NCBI GenBank assembly: GCA_945875935.1
Contig: CAMCNE010000086.1
Coordinates: 1 to 9,525, forward strand
Length of the DNA stretch: 9,525 bases
From: Bordetella parapertussis
GTDB taxonomy: Bacteria > Pseudomonadota > Gammaproteobacteria > Burkholderiales > Burkholderiaceae_C
Reading direction: 5' to 3'
The position numbers and the translations under genes are program-made. This document shows, in pieces, positions 1 through 6,589 of this stretch. A model generated the notes under the pieces. It had not been told where the DNA came from and did not search any database. It was given only the letters and a program-made list of their open reading frames with translations. Each line of letters begins with the position of its first letter. Position 1 is the stretch's first letter.

Positions 1-407
1 CTGACCGAGCACGACCAGTGGCTGTCGATGCCATCGAGCAGCTGCCGGCACAGCGCGGGCATGTCCGGTGTGGCCAGGTAGTGCGGTCCGTCGTGCGGCA
101 GCGGCAGGCTTTGCGGCGCGAGCCTGGGCTGCCACGGCGCCAGCCAAGCCTGGCCAACGGCATCGCTGACGAACTGTTGAAAGCTGGGCTCATGGGCTGT
201 GAAGCATGGCGCGCCGTGATCGAAACGGCTCAGCTGGCTGCGGCCTTGACGGTCGACCCATTCGGCGCGGCGCGTGGCCATGCGCCCGCCCGCGCCGCGC
301 GACTTGTCGAACACCTGCACCGCATGGCCCGAGTGCGACAGCGCATGCGCGCAACTCGCACCGGCGATGCCGGCGCCGACGACCGCCACCTTCAGCGCTG
401 GGCGCAT
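1..407 (-). CDS. Renalase-like NAD(P)/FAD-dependent oxidoreductase, N-terminal part (runs off the window)
   Basis: Translating the minus strand from the ATG at 407-405 gives 135 uninterrupted residues to the window edge. They open with a Rossmann dinucleotide-binding motif, VAVVGAGIAGASCAHAL (residues 7-23), followed by an acidic strand end, VQVFDKSRGAGGRMATRR (about residues 30-47), which binds the FAD ribose and phosphates. Next comes the phrase RFDHGAPCFTAHEPSF (about residues 59-74), a close match to the FDHGAQYFTAR-type signature of bacterial renalase-like flavoproteins of the amine-oxidase superfamily. The start is well fixed: a TGA lies two codons upstream in frame (411-413), and the glycine-rich loop begins right after the Met. 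No strong Shine-Dalgarno is visible. The substrate is unknown; bacterial renalases oxidise mis-reduced dihydronicotinamides, but that role cannot be assigned here. It is transcribed divergently from the efflux genes, with no evident functional tie. Overlapping plus-strand reading frames are antisense shadows. Confidence 0.85.
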   Translation of the reverse strand, partial: MRPALKVAVVGAGIAGASCAHALSHSGHAVQVFDKSRGAGGRMATRRAEWVDRQGRSQLSRFDHGAPCFTAHEPSFQQFVSDAVGQAWLAPWQPRLAPQSLPLPHDGPHYLATPDMPALCRQLLDGIDSHWSCSV

Positions 408-667
408 TGCTCAGCCACGCCAGAGGTGATGAAGGGCACAGCTCGCATGCCGGTCGATGACAACAAGTTCATGACTCTTTTCCTGAGGGCCTGGGTGATG
501 GGAACGCAGCCGAACGAATGTAGCTGCGCGGTGCTTGCCGTGTCTGATCTGCCGACAGCCAAACGCCTGGCGCACTGAATTCAGCGCCACGCCCCTCGGT
601 TAGCATTCCCGCGGGTTCAGGCGACTCGGATCGTCTGCGTCACGCCCTCCATCCCCCCGAGGTCCGC
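408..667. other. Non-coding interval between the divergent oxidoreductase and efflux genes
   Basis: This 260-base stretch has no reading frame I believe in. The plus-strand frame crossing its left half is mostly antisense to the oxidoreductase and has no recognisable protein features. The interval must hold the promoters for both divergent units, but no strong sigma-70 pair is visible. Weak candidates are TAGCAT at 601-606 as a plus-strand -10, and for the minus strand TACATT (complement of 517-522) with CAGACA (complement of 541-546) at 18-base spacing. A 10-base palindrome at 575-584 and a short one at 608-615 (CCCGCGGG, unremarkable in GC-rich DNA) are present. No regulator gene of the TetR or LysR kind, often found divergent to such pumps, is here. 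Confidence 0.6.
569..588. promoter_or_regulatory. Candidate operator: palindrome upstream of the efflux operon
   Basis: CTGAATTCAG at 575-584 is a perfect 10-base palindrome. It is flanked by GGCG (569-572) and CGCC (585-588), which are also complementary once two extra bases on the left (573-574) are looped out. It lies about 80 bases upstream of the adaptor start and overlaps the position a -35 box would take if TAGCAT at 601-606 is the -10 element; no good -35 match exists there. That arrangement would suit an activator-dependent promoter. The palindrome is seen directly; its role as an operator and the promoter are inference. Confidence 0.25.
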
Positions 668-1867
668 ATGATCTGTCGCCACCGTCGTTTATATCTTCCA
701 CTGCAGATCGCCTTGCGCGTGGCCTCGTGCGCGGCGGTTTTGTTTGTTGCCGGCTGCGACAAGCCAGCAGCACCGCCGCCACCGCCGCCGCCTGAGGTCA
801 GCGTGATCAAGGTCGAGGTCCGCGACACGCCAGTGACGGCCGAATATGTGGCGCTCACGCAAAGCCCTCAGCAGGTGAACATCGTGGCGCGGGTGGCGGG
901 ATTCCTGGACAAGCAGGCGTACACCGAAGGCTCGGTGGTCAAGGCCGGGCAGGTGCTGTTTCAGATGGACACCAAGCCCTTCATCGTGCAGCTCGATGCA
1001 GCCAATGCGTCTCGGGCGAGCGCCAAGGCGGCCCACGACACCGCCCTGGCCAACCTGAAGCGGGTCAAGCCGCTGGTCGAGCTCAACGCGCTGTCGCAAA
1101 AAGATCTTGATGACGCCATCGGGCAGGAACAAACCACCAACTCATCGCTCGAGCAAGCGGGCGCCGGTGTTGAAAACGCCAAGCTCAATCTCTCATACAC
1201 CACCATCGCGTCGCCCTTGAACGGCGTGGCTGCCGCTGCACAGCAAAAGGTGGGCGCCTACCTGAGCACGCAGAACAACATGCTGACCACGGTCTCGTCG
1301 CTCAACCCCATGTGGGTCAACTTCAGCATCTCTGAAAACGAGCTGACCGGCTTGCGCAACGAAATGCGTGTGGGCCGTCTGCGTGGCCCGAGCAATGACA
1401 AGTACACGGCTGAGATCGTGCTGGTCGATGGTTCCACCTTCTCGCATTCGGGCACGATCTCATTCGTCGATCCGGCCTACAACTCGCAGACCGGTACGTT
1501 TTTGATCCGCGTGACCTTGCCCAACCCCCAGGGCGAACTGCGACCCAACCAGTACGTGAAGGTGCGCCTGAAGGGTGCAATACGCCCGAACGCGATCCTC
1601 GTGCCGCAGCGCTCGGTGCAGCAAGGCTCCAAGGGCCATTTCGTGTGGGTCATCGACCAAGACGGCAAGGTCGAGAACCGTCCTGTCGCCGTGGGTGACT
1701 GGTACGGCGACCAGTGGTTCATCAACGACGGGCTCAAGGCCGGCGATCAGGTGGTGGTCGATGGTGCGCTCAGGCTCAAGGCCGGCGCAACCGCCAGGGT
1801 CGTTGCGGCCGCGCCAGCGGCCTCAGCCGCGAGCGCCGCCCCCGCCGCGTCTGCCGCCCAACCCTGA
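668..1867 (+). CDS. RND efflux periplasmic adaptor subunit (membrane fusion lipoprotein, AcrA/MexA family)
   Basis: This 399-residue adaptor links the inner-membrane permease to the outer-membrane channel. The N-terminus has basic residues (4-7), a hydrophobic stretch (about 18-29) and a lipobox VAGC with the lipidated Cys at 30. Asp31 follows it, the residue that in enteric bacteria keeps lipoproteins in the inner membrane, where an adaptor belongs. A run of seven prolines (36-42) leads into the mature domain. Lipoyl-like halves sit at about 71-101 (VARVAGFLDK through VVKAGQVLFQMD) and 171-188 (AKLNLSYTTIASPLNGVA), flanking an alpha-helical hairpin (about 108-170). The beta-barrel includes MWVNFSISENEL (215-226), and a membrane-proximal domain contains LRPNQYVKV (291-299) and ILVPQRSVQQG (310-320). 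The tail is Ala-rich. A GAGG Shine-Dalgarno at 659-662 stands five bases before the ATG. It is the first gene of the pump operon. Family assignment is firm; the pump's substrate is not known. Confidence 0.95.
   Translation: MICRHRRLYLPLQIALRVASCAAVLFVAGCDKPAAPPPPPPPEVSVIKVEVRDTPVTAEYVALTQSPQQVNIVARVAGFLDKQAYTEGSVVKAGQVLFQMDTKPFIVQLDAANASRASAKAAHDTALANLKRVKPLVELNALSQKDLDDAIGQEQTTNSSLEQAGAGVENAKLNLSYTTIASPLNGVAAAAQQKVGAYLSTQNNMLTTVSSLNPMWVNFSISENELTGLRNEMRVGRLRGPSNDKYTAEIVLVDGSTFSHSGTISFVDPAYNSQTGTFLIRVTLPNPQGELRPNQYVKVRLKGAIRPNAILVPQRSVQQGSKGHFVWVIDQDGKVENRPVAVGDWYGDQWFINDGLKAGDQVVVDGALRLKAGATARVVAAAPAASAASAAPAASAAQP
773..793 (+). repeat. Proline-codon run (CCN)7 in the adaptor gene
   Basis: Seven successive Pro codons (CCG CCG CCA CCG CCG CCG CCT) encode residues 36-42, directly after the lipidated Cys30 and before the folded adaptor core. 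It acts as a tether in the protein and is a short triplet microsatellite in the DNA. Length changes in units of three would keep the frame. Confidence 0.7.
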
Positions 1868-1885
1868 CGTCGGCCGGACCAGAGC

Positions 1886-4800
1886 ATGTTTTCAAAGTTT
1901 TTCATCGAGCGGCCGATCTTCGCGACGGTGCTGTCCTTGCTGATCGTGCTGGCCGGGCTGGTGTCGGTCAACGCCTTGCCGGTGGCGCAGTACCCGAACA
2001 TCACCCCGGTACAGATCTCGGTCACCACCACCTATCCGGGGGCTGACGCCAAGACCGTGGGCGATTCGGTCGCCTCGCCGATCGAAGCCCAGATCAACGG
2101 CGTCGACAACATGATGTACATGACGTCGGTGAGCTCCAACACGGGGCAGCTGACGATCACCGTCTACTTCACGCTCGACACCGACCCCGACATCGCCCAG
2201 GTTCAGGTGCAAAACCGGGTGAACCTGGCCGCACCGCAACTGCCCAGCGCGGTGACGCAGTACGGTGTGTCGGTGCAGAAAAAATCAGCCAGCACGCTGA
2301 TGATCATTTCGCTGTTCGACAAGGAAGCGCGCTACTCGCCCGACTACGTTCGCAACTACGCCAACGTGTACGTGCTTGATGCGATCAAGCGCATCGAAGG
2401 CGCAGGTCAGGCGACCATCTTCGGCGTACCGGACCAGGCCATGCGCCTGTGGATGAACCCCGATCGCATGGCATCGCTGGGTATCACCACGTCCGACATT
2501 CAGTCGGCGGTGTCGGGCCAGAACGCCGTGGTGGGTGCGGGCCAGGTCAACCAGGAACCCTCGACCGGACAGGTCGAGCTGAACTTCCCGGTGCTGACGC
2601 AGTCGCCCTTTGCCGATCCGCGCAAGTACGAAGACATCATCTTGCGTGCCAATGCCGATGGCAGCGCCATCGTGCGGCTCAAGGATGTCGCCCGCGCTGA
2701 AACCGGCCGCCGCGCCTACATCGACGACAACCGCTTCAATGGCATGCCGGCCACGCCGATTGCCATCTATCAGCAGCCGGGTGCCAACGGTCTTGATGTC
2801 TCCACGGCGGTGCGCGCCACCATGGAAGAACTCAAGAAGACGATGCCCGCCGGCATCGACTACGTGATCGCGCTGGACACCACTGACTTCGTTCGTCTGT
2901 CGATCGAAGAAGTGATCCACACGCTGATCGAAGCCATCGTGCTGGTGGTGCTGGTGGTCTACCTGTTTTTGCAGAACTTCCGCGCCACCTTCATTTGCAT
3001 CATTGCCATCTTTGTCTCGTTGATCGGCACCTTCACCGGCATGCTGGCGCTGGGCTTTTCCATCAATCAGCTCACGTTGTTTGGCATGGTGCTGGCCATT
3101 GGCATGGTCGTGGACGATGCGATCGTGGTGGTCGAGAACGTCGAACGCAACATGGTCGAGCACCACCTCGACGCCAAGGCCGCTTCGATCCGCACCATGG
3201 AAGAGGTCTCCGGCCCGGTGATTGCCGTGGTGCTGGTGATGGCGGCGGTGTTCATTCCGGCGGCTTTCCTGCCGGGCACGACCGGCCAGCTCTACAAGCA
3301 GTTCGCGCTGACCATCGTGCTGTCGGTGGCACTGTCGGGCTTCGTGGCCCTGACGCTGACGCCGGCCATGTCGGCCGTGCTGCTCAAGCATTCCGACAAA
3401 CCCAAGCGCGGGTTTTTTGCGGCATTCAACCGCTGGTTCGAGCGGGTCACCAAATCCTATGGGCGCACCATTCAATTCATCATCCGGCGGATGATGGTGG
3501 CCGGCGTGGTCATCGCGGTGATGGCCGTGGGCATCTTCGTGCTGTTTCGCGATCTGCCATCGAGCTTCGTGCCTAACGAGGATCAGGGCTATGTGCTGGG
3601 CCAGATCGTCATGCCCGATTCGGCCACGCTGCCGCGCACGGCCGAGACCGCCAACGAAATTGACGCGATCTTTGCCAAGAACGAGGCGGTGGCCAACCGC
3701 ACCATCGTCAACGGCTTCAGCCTGATCGACGGCCAGTACAAGGCCAACGCCTCGACGCTTTTCATCACCTTCACCGACTTCAAGGAACGCTACGCCGACG
3801 TCGAGACGGCGCTGGTTCAAAACGCCCGCGCCATCCTAATGGGTGCTGCGGCCGAGGCCCGTGACACCGTCGACACCGGGGTCATGATCCCCATCCCGCC
3901 GCCAGCGATTCCGGGCATCGGCACCACGGGCGGCTTCGAGTTCTGGATTCAGGACAAGTCGTCGGGTGATCCGGCCAAGCTCAACGAGGTCACCCAGAAG
4001 TTTCTTGCCGAACTGGCCAAGCGCCCCGAGATCACCGGTGCTCGCACCACCTTCCGAGCTGTGTCGCAGCAGCTGCGTGCCAATGTCGACCGCTCGCGCG
4101 CCATGCTGCTCGATGTGCCGATCAGCGACGTGAACGCTGCGTTGCAGGCCCAGTTCGGATCCATCGTGGTCAGCCAGTTCACCGAGTTCAGTCGGGTGTG
4201 GAATGTCATCTTGCAAGCCGATGCGCCTTATCGGCAGTCGCCTGACGACCTGACCAAGCTCTACACCCGCTCGAGCACCGGTCACATGGTGCCGCTGTCA
4301 TCGATCGTGTCGACCGAGTACGTGGTCGGCCCCGACCTGCTGCCGCACTTCAACGGCTTCCCGGCCGCACAGGTCACCGGTGGCGCGGCGCCGGGATACA
4401 GCTCTGGCGACGCCATCAAGGCCATGCAGGAAACCGCGCGCACGTCATTGCCTGAGGGCTACGGCTTCGCCTGGTCGGGCATGGCTTATCAGGAACTGCA
4501 AGCCGGCAGCAGCTCGGCCTTTGCTTTCGCCTTCGGCATCCTGATCGTGTTCCTGATCCTGGCCGCGATGTACGAGTCCTGGGCCCTGCCGGGTGCGGTG
4601 CTGACCGCGGTGCCCTTCGGCATCATCGGAGCGCTGCTGGCCACCTGGGCGCGCGGGCTGGAAAACGACGTGTACTTCCAGATCGGTCTGCTGGTGCTGG
4701 TCGGGCTGGCCGCCAAGAACGCCATCCTGATCGTCGAGTTCGCGGTCGAACTCAGGCAAAAGGGCCGGACGGCGCTCCAGGCCGCGGTCGAGGCCGGCGA

Positions 4801-5080
4801 GCTGCGCCTGCGTCCGATCATCATGACCTCGCTGGCCTTCATCTTCGGCTGCGTGCCACTGGCCATCTCGGTCGGTGCGGGTGCCAACTCGCGCCACTCG
4901 CTGGGCACCGGCATCATCGGCGGCATGATCGGTGCCAGCACGCTCGCGCTGCTGTTCGTGCCGCTGTTCTTTCTGCTGTTCGACAAGTTCGCCAAGCACC
5001 CGCCGCCCGCTGAACCGAGCGCAGAGCATGCCGGCGACGAGCCGCCCCATGACGCGCCGACCCCGGACAAGGAGGCCTGA
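1886..5080 (+). CDS. RND efflux permease, HAE1/AcrB-type inner-membrane proton/drug antiporter
   Basis: This 1064-residue protein is the motor and substrate-binding part of the pump. It is slightly longer than AcrB (1049), mainly through an acidic, Pro-rich cytoplasmic tail (about 1039-1064). The opening FFIERPIFATVLSLL is the classic first transmembrane helix. Periplasmic porter signatures include AQYPNITPVQISVTTTYPGA (34-53) and TIFGVPDQAMRLWMNP (177-192). Helix 4 carries the proton-relay pair Asp410-Asp411 in GMVVDDAIVVVENVER. The partners Lys944 (AAKNAILIVEF), Arg974 and Thr981 (LRLRPIIMTSLAF) match AcrB K940, R971 and T978, so the relay is intact. The second half begins near 530-560, and the second porter domain spans about 560-870. 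The ATG follows the adaptor stop by 18 bases with only a weak Shine-Dalgarno (GGA at 1876-1878), suggesting translational coupling. The exporter class is firm. Substrate cannot be read out, though pocket residues differ from AcrB. Confidence 0.96.
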   Translation: MFSKFFIERPIFATVLSLLIVLAGLVSVNALPVAQYPNITPVQISVTTTYPGADAKTVGDSVASPIEAQINGVDNMMYMTSVSSNTGQLTITVYFTLDTDPDIAQVQVQNRVNLAAPQLPSAVTQYGVSVQKKSASTLMIISLFDKEARYSPDYVRNYANVYVLDAIKRIEGAGQATIFGVPDQAMRLWMNPDRMASLGITTSDIQSAVSGQNAVVGAGQVNQEPSTGQVELNFPVLTQSPFADPRKYEDIILRANADGSAIVRLKDVARAETGRRAYIDDNRFNGMPATPIAIYQQPGANGLDVSTAVRATMEELKKTMPAGIDYVIALDTTDFVRLSIEEVIHTLIEAIVLVVLVVYLFLQNFRATFICIIAIFVSLIGTFTGMLALGFSINQLTLFGMVLAIGMVVDDAIVVVENVERNMVEHHLDAKAASIRTMEEVSGPVIAVVLVMAAVFIPAAFLPGTTGQLYKQFALTIVLSVALSGFVALTLTPAMSAVLLKHSDKPKRGFFAAFNRWFERVTKSYGRTIQFIIRRMMVAGVVIAVMAVGIFVLFRDLPSSFVPNEDQGYVLGQIVMPDSATLPRTAETANEIDAIFAKNEAVANRTIVNGFSLIDGQYKANASTLFITFTDFKERYADVETALVQNARAILMGAAAEARDTVDTGVMIPIPPPAIPGIGTTGGFEFWIQDKSSGDPAKLNEVTQKFLAELAKRPEITGARTTFRAVSQQLRANVDRSRAMLLDVPISDVNAALQAQFGSIVVSQFTEFSRVWNVILQADAPYRQSPDDLTKLYTRSSTGHMVPLSSIVSTEYVVGPDLLPHFNGFPAAQVTGGAAPGYSSGDAIKAMQETARTSLPEGYGFAWSGMAYQELQAGSSSAFAFAFGILIVFLILAAMYESWALPGAVLTAVPFGIIGALLATWARGLENDVYFQIGLLVLVGLAAKNAILIVEFAVELRQKGRTALQAAVEAGELRLRPIIMTSLAFIFGCVPLAISVGAGANSRHSLGTGIIGGMIGASTLALLFVPLFFLLFDKFAKHPPPAEPSAEHAGDEPPHDAPTPDKEA
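5071..5075 (+). promoter_or_regulatory. Shine-Dalgarno that fixes the start of the outer-membrane factor gene
   Basis: GGAGG lies six bases before the ATG at 5082, inside the last codons of the permease. It supports 5082 over an in-frame ATG at 4932, which would put 50 non-secretory residues ahead of an otherwise perfect lipoprotein signal peptide. Confidence 0.8.
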
Positions 5081-5081
5081 G

Positions 5082-6497
5082 ATGAGTCACGGTCTTCGTC
5101 CGCTCGGTCTCTTTCTCGCCATCGCAGGCTCGCTCGGCGGCTGCGCGGTGGGCCCCGACTACGCGCGCCCGGCTGTCGAGGTGCCTGCCGCCTATCGCCA
5201 GAGCATCGCCTCGGCGCAGGATGTGTCCGATGCGGCCTGGTGGAAGCAGTTCGGAGACCCGGTGCTCGACGCGCTGATCGCCGAGGCCATGGCCGGCAAC
5301 TACTCGGTCAAGATCGCGCTGGCCAATGTCGAGACGGCGTCGTCCATCCTGACGCAGCAGCGATCGGCGCTGTATCCGCAGGTCGGCTACGAGGGCAAGG
5401 GACAACGGCGTCACGTGTCCGGCGAGCCTCAGGTCAACGGTCTGCCCATGGACCTGTCTGGCACACGTTCTTCCTACAGCCTGATGCTCGGCGCCAGCTG
5501 GGAGCTGGACCTGTGGGGCCGCGTGCGTCGCCTGTCCGAGTCGGCGCAGGCCAACATCGACGCCAGCGAGGCCGCACGACGCGGCGTGGTGCTGTCGGTG
5601 GTCGGGTCGGTGGCCAATGGCTACATCCAGCTGCGCTCGCTCGACGAACAGCTCGTGATCGCCAAGCGCACCCTGGCCACCTATGCCGAAGCGGTGCGGC
5701 TGTTCGAGCTGCAGTTCAAGTACGGCCAGATTTCGCTGGTCACGCTGCAGCAGTCGCGCTCGCAGTACCAGGCCGCCGCAGCGGTCATCCCGCAGATCGA
5801 AAACAACATCGCCGTCACCGAGAACGCGCTGTCGGCCCTGCTCGGCCGCAACCCCGGACCGATCACGCGCGGCAAGTCGCTGGCCGAATTGACCGCGCCG
5901 ACGGTACCCACCGGGCTGCCATCGCAGTTGCTCGAGCGCCGCCCCGACATCGCCCAGGCCGAGCAGCAACTGATCTCGGCGAACGCCCTGATCGGTGCAG
6001 CCAAGGCGCAGTACTTTCCGACCATTTCGCTCACCGGCGCACTGGGCAACTCGAGCAGCCAGCTGTCGAACCTGATCTCTGGCGGCACCTTCTCGTCGTC
6101 GGTGGGTGCCAGCATCTCCGGGCCGCTGTTCACCGGTGGTGCGATCAGCGGACAGGTCGATCAGGCCGAATCGCAGAAAAAAGCAGCCGTCTTCAACTAC
6201 CTGTCGGTGGTGCAGTCGGCGTTGGCGGACGTCAACAACGCACTCGTCGGTCGCATCCAGCTGAGCGAACAGGTGGCAGCCGAAAAGCTGCGCGTGGATG
6301 CCCTGGCCGACACCGTGCGGCTGTCCAGCCTGCGCTACGACGGCGGCTACACCGACTACCTCTCGGTGCTTTACGCACAGCAGCAACTGCTGCCCGGCGA
6401 ACTCACCTACGCGCAGGACCTGGGTCAGTCGCTGTCTGCGGTGGTCAAGATCTACATGGCCATGGGCGGCAGCTGGGTCGACGCGGCCGCTCGTTGA
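5082..6497 (+). CDS. Efflux outer-membrane factor lipoprotein (NodT/OprM/TolC superfamily)
   Basis: This is a 471-residue trimeric channel subunit that takes substrate from the permease-adaptor complex across the outer membrane. The signal peptide has a hydrophobic core (about 8-19) and lipobox LGGC with Cys21 lipidated. It is followed by AVGPDYARPAVEVPAAY, the hallmark start of mature NodT/OprM proteins. Two internally repeated halves are visible. The first has WELDLWGRVRR (140-150) before long coiled helices. The second has LLERRPDIAQAEQQL (283-297), AAKAQYFPTISLTGALG (306-322), LFTGGAISGQVDQAE (349-363) and RYDGGYTDYLSVLYAQQ (418-434). Length is normal for the family. The start codon falls one base after the permease stop, so the two are almost certainly co-translated. 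No stop or frameshift interrupts it. The family call is firm; the partner is clearly the adaptor-permease pair upstream. Confidence 0.95.
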   Translation: MSHGLRPLGLFLAIAGSLGGCAVGPDYARPAVEVPAAYRQSIASAQDVSDAAWWKQFGDPVLDALIAEAMAGNYSVKIALANVETASSILTQQRSALYPQVGYEGKGQRRHVSGEPQVNGLPMDLSGTRSSYSLMLGASWELDLWGRVRRLSESAQANIDASEAARRGVVLSVVGSVANGYIQLRSLDEQLVIAKRTLATYAEAVRLFELQFKYGQISLVTLQQSRSQYQAAAAVIPQIENNIAVTENALSALLGRNPGPITRGKSLAELTAPTVPTGLPSQLLERRPDIAQAEQQLISANALIGAAKAQYFPTISLTGALGNSSSQLSNLISGGTFSSSVGASISGPLFTGGAISGQVDQAESQKKAAVFNYLSVVQSALADVNNALVGRIQLSEQVAAEKLRVDALADTVRLSSLRYDGGYTDYLSVLYAQQQLLPGELTYAQDLGQSLSAVVKIYMAMGGSWVDAAAR

Positions 6498-6507
6498 TCA
6501 GGGTTCA

Positions 6508-6535
6508 GCCCGAGCTCGCACGGCGCGTGTCGGGC
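6508..6535 (+). other. Imperfect hairpin just after the outer-membrane factor gene
   Basis: GCCCGA (6508-6513) pairs with TCGGGC (6530-6535), and inside it CACG (6519-6522) pairs with CGTG (6526-6529) around a three-base loop. Five unpaired bases (6514-6518) bulge on the left arm. There is no following T-tract, so it is not a standard intrinsic terminator. It might stabilise the 3' end of the pump mRNA or simply reflect GC-rich sequence. Confidence 0.3.
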
Positions 6536-6552
6536 AGGGCTCACGCCTAAAC

Positions 6553-6576
6553 TCGTGTGACCCCCACCCCACACGA
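6553..6576. promoter_or_regulatory. Perfect 7-base inverted repeat before the hydrolase ribosome-binding site
   Basis: TCGTGTG (6553-6559) and CACACGA (6570-6576) are exact reverse complements, separated by a ten-base C-rich spacer (6560-6569). The right arm ends two bases before the hydrolase Shine-Dalgarno. It could form an mRNA stem-loop next to the ribosome-binding site or be a dimeric-protein binding site. No T-tract follows, so termination is unlikely. The repeat is seen directly; its function is inference. Confidence 0.4.
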
Positions 6577-6578
6577 CA

Positions 6579-6584
6579 GCGAGG
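6579..6584 (+). promoter_or_regulatory. Shine-Dalgarno that fixes the hydrolase start
   Basis: GCGAGG stands five bases before the ATG at 6590. This favours 6590 over an in-frame GTG at 6557, which lies inside the inverted repeat, has no ribosome-binding site of its own and would add an unconserved-looking 11-residue leader. Confidence 0.7.
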
Positions 6585-6589
6585 CCACC

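Noticed and set aside
470..472. Short minus-strand peptide start overlapping the flavoprotein start
   Set aside because: It gives only about 25 codons, ends inside the flavoprotein gene, has no Shine-Dalgarno and no recognisable sequence.
18..578. Plus-strand reading frame of 186 codons at the left edge
   Set aside because: It is mostly antisense to the well-supported flavoprotein gene, has low-complexity Arg/Ala-rich sequence and no recognisable motif; a GC-rich shadow.
2285..3820. Long minus-strand reading frame (511 codons) inside the permease gene
   Set aside because: His/Asp/Gln-rich composition is the typical antisense image of a Val/Asp-rich membrane protein in high-GC DNA. The plus strand encodes an intact RND permease across it.
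4932..5081. N-terminal extension of the outer-membrane factor from the in-frame ATG at 4932
   Set aside because: It would overlap the permease by about 150 bases and bury the lipoprotein signal peptide. The GGAGG at 5071-5075 and the lipobox point to 5082.
4914..6386. Minus-strand reading frame (490 codons) across the permease end and the outer-membrane factor
   Set aside because: Antisense to two intact, motif-rich genes, with no recognisable domain of its own.
6508..6576. Intrinsic terminator between the pump genes and the hydrolase
   Set aside because: Inverted repeats exist but neither is followed by a T-rich tract, so they are reported as structures rather than terminators.
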